Below are positions 15,510 through 16,617 of a DNA stretch of 16,617 bases, one piece after another; position 1 is the first letter of the stretch, and every line of letters starts with the position of its first letter. The position numbers and the translations under genes were made by a program. The DNA comes from Eubacteriales Family XIII. Incertae Sedis bacterium (GTDB lineage: Bacteria > Bacillota > Clostridia > Peptostreptococcales > Anaerovoracaceae), in NCBI GenBank assembly GCA_031290715.1, contig JAITNA010000141.1:1-16617 (forward strand), given 5' to 3'. The notes under the pieces were generated by a model. The model was not told the DNA's origin, made no database searches, and saw only the letters and a program-made list of their open reading frames with translations.

Positions 15510-15533
15510 CTTTGCGCCATCACGCGCGCAAAG
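15510..15533 (+). other. Hairpin between tRNA-Asp and tRNA-His
   Basis: CTTTGCGC (15510-15517) and GCGCAAAG (15526-15533) form a perfect 8-bp stem with an 8-base loop. With no T-run after it, it is probably a spacer structure in the polycistronic tRNA precursor that guides end processing, not a terminator. Confidence 0.6.
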
Positions 15534-15539
15534 CAATAT

Positions 15540-15616
15540 GGTGGGTATAGTCAAGTGGTTAAGACACATGGTTGTGGTCCATGCATGCGTGGGTTCGAGT
15601 CCCACTACCCACCCCA
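15540..15616 (+). tRNA. tRNA-His (GTG)
   Basis: Cloverleaf with the His-specific extra G at -1 encoded (15540), facing discriminator C (15613), and CCA encoded (15614-15616). Acceptor GTGGGTA/TACCCAC, anticodon stem CATGG/CCATG around TTGTGGT (anticodon GTG), T arm GTGGG-TTCGAGT-CCCAC. Decayed accessory DNA starts within about ten bases of its 3' end. Confidence 0.95.
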
Positions 15617-15622
15617 TAATAG

Positions 15623-16060
15623 TTGTCCGAAAAAACTGTAATCGTCACAAATAGGTATATTTATGAAACCTCGACAATAAGCACACTGCCGGGCGAAACG
15701 GTTTCCATCAACGACATCACGGAAACTGTTAATCACTTTCGCTGTTTTGATTTCATGCTCGACACGGTGGACAATGTTTTGAGTGAGGGCTTAATCAAGA
15801 AATACCATTACTATCTGAAGCGTAACACAGTTGATGAACTGCGGGGATATCTTGTTCCCGGCGAATACAAACTGCGTCCAAATACGGTAGGGAATACAGA
15901 AACCGCCGATCCCGCCGATGTCAGCAGGAAGATGGCGAAATTGCTTGATTCGTATAACAGCATCCCGAACAAGACGACTTCACGGATCATAGATTTTCAT
16001 TATGCGTTCGAGCGGATTCACCCGTTTCAAGAACAAGGGTCTGCGATGAAATTGAAGTAA
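15623..16060 (+). pseudogene. Fic-domain protein fragment, both ends missing
   Basis: An open frame of 145 codons (TTG 15623 as nominal start, six bases after tRNA-His). From about residue 10, NRYIYETSTIS, INDITETVNHFRCFDFML, LRGYLVPGEYKLRPNTVG and IIDFHYAFERIHPFQ match Fic family AMPylases/nucleotidyl transferases. The N-terminal third (the part with the NxxEG-type segment before the YIYET helix) is absent, so the gene begins in mid-fold directly behind the tRNA. The catalytic motif HPFx[D/E]GNGR is cut after HPFQ; the frame then reads EQGSAMKLK and stops, without GNGR. The product would be inactive. Fic proteins often act in toxin-antitoxin or effector systems and are common mobile cargo. 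No Shine-Dalgarno is convincing. Confidence 0.82.
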
Positions 16061-16303
16061 CCGAAGGCGACGGGATTTATGCGCTCAACGCGACAAGAAG
16101 AATTTATGAATTTGTAATAGGGTTGATAACAAATCTTGATATAAGCTTGCTGCTCAATGACGAATCAATAGATATAAGCGATCCCGAGAATGCCTTTTTT
16201 CCACACGCTTCTACCCCTTCGGGGCACAGGCGCAGATGGTCGTCTACCGTGGCGCTCTACGGTTGGGAAGGTGTGTCGAGTTATACGTCAGACTGTGTGA
16301 AAA
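16061..16303 (+). other. Unrecognised coding-like remnant, possibly frameshifted
   Basis: A 243-base stretch between the Fic fragment and the transposase stop. One frame, open from at least 16033, reads TEGDGIYALNATRRIYEF and ITNLDISLLLNDESIDIS and continues past DPENAFF. After the T6 run at 16195-16200 a different frame looks more protein-like: STRFYPFGAQAQMVVYRGAL, then through ENQAAQSTADILKIRAKR to a stop at 16353-16355, overlapping the transposase on the other strand. This suggests a gene remnant with a one-base loss in the T run. I cannot name the family. A short CCCC-TTC-GGGG hairpin lies at 16214-16224. One end of the IS element should fall somewhere here, but I could not place its terminal repeat. 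Confidence 0.3.
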
Positions 16304-16617
16304 TCAGGCTGCGCAATCAACCGCTGATATTTTGAAAATTCGAGCCAAACGGTAAATGACACAAAAAAGAATGGCATTCACGGTTTGGCGCGTACTATCC
16401 AGTGCTTTCCATTCATCCATCAGCTCCATCATCCGTTCAATCCCAAGTTCTGTCTTTGTCCGCTTTATGTTGTAACCGAGGAACAAAAGCGCTGTTTTGG
16501 CTTTCACTTTTTCTTTTGAACGGAGCAGATAATAGCCCCCGTTCATTGTCCGTTTTATGGTGCCGAAAACATGCTCTGCGATTTGCTGCCTTAGTTTGTA
16601 CACTTCATAGTTGTCTT
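16304..16617 (-). mobile_element. IS1182-like transposase, C-terminal part (continues beyond window)
   Basis: On the minus strand the frame is open from the right edge (DNYEVYKLRQQIAEHVFGTI onward) to a stop at 16304-16306. The stretch EHVFGTIKRTMNGGYYLL, with KVKAKTALLFLGYNIKR after it, is the conserved C-terminal segment of DDE transposases of the IS1182 type. The E of AEHVFG is the expected last catalytic acid in a Y-R-E-K-like signature (YKLRQQIAEHVFGTIK). A short basic/hydrophobic tail (AILFCVIYRLARIFKI) ends the protein. The D residues of the catalytic triad and the start lie outside the window, so I cannot say whether the copy is intact. Its orientation is convergent with the Fic remnant. 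Confidence 0.82.

Overview
The window is a gene-dense, mostly plus-strand stretch of a high-GC chromosome. The most likely source is a Clostridia-like member of the Bacillota. That rests on the acetolactate synthase and RmuC sequence style, purine-rich Shine-Dalgarno sites before nearly every gene, CCA-encoding tRNAs, an aldo/keto reductase fused to 4Fe-4S clusters, and a two-component system beside an FtsX-type ABC exporter. The taxon is an inference from gene style, not a search result.

Layout. (1) 1-1393: 3' part of a biosynthetic acetolactate synthase large subunit. (2) 1412-5990: a tightly packed run, probably one operon. It holds a 28-codon Cys-containing small ORF that overlaps a NYN/LOTUS-like putative ribonuclease, a small single-span membrane protein, RmuC, a calcineurin-like phosphoesterase and a ferredoxin-type aldo/keto reductase. 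(3) 5991-6439: an AT-rich islet with an extended -10 promoter, a broken small reading frame and a truncated HARE-HTH gene. (4) 6440-8554: an M29 aminopeptidase and a diacylglycerol/lipid kinase. (5) 8571-15127: an OmpR-type regulator, a single-span histidine kinase, and an ABC ATPase plus 858-residue FtsX permease, which looks like a regulator/sensor/exporter module. A lower-GC AlbA_2/Schlafen-type ATP-binding transcriptional regulator gene sits between the sensor and the transporter, and a one-base frameshift breaks it at the ATPase N-box. An alternative-pairing inverted repeat lies between this gene and the ATPase gene. (6) 15128-15312: a spacer made of successive short tandem repeats, with a good promoter at its end. 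(7) 15313-15616: tRNA-Met, tRNA-Asp, tRNA-His. (8) 15623-16617: decayed accessory DNA, with a Fic gene fragment lacking both ends, an unrecognised broken frame, and the C-terminal part of an IS1182-like transposase on the minus strand running off the right edge.

The GC-rich backbone genes look intact. All the damage (frameshifts, truncations, missing ends) is in the AT-richer insertions at about 6.0-6.4, 10.2-11.8 and 15.6-16.6 kb. I did not find a convincing complete novel system. The best leads are the Cys-containing small ORF coupled to the NYN gene, the AlbA_2 insertion and its repeat-rich leader inside the sensor/transporter locus, and the near-identical promoter core at the left edge of two separate insertions.
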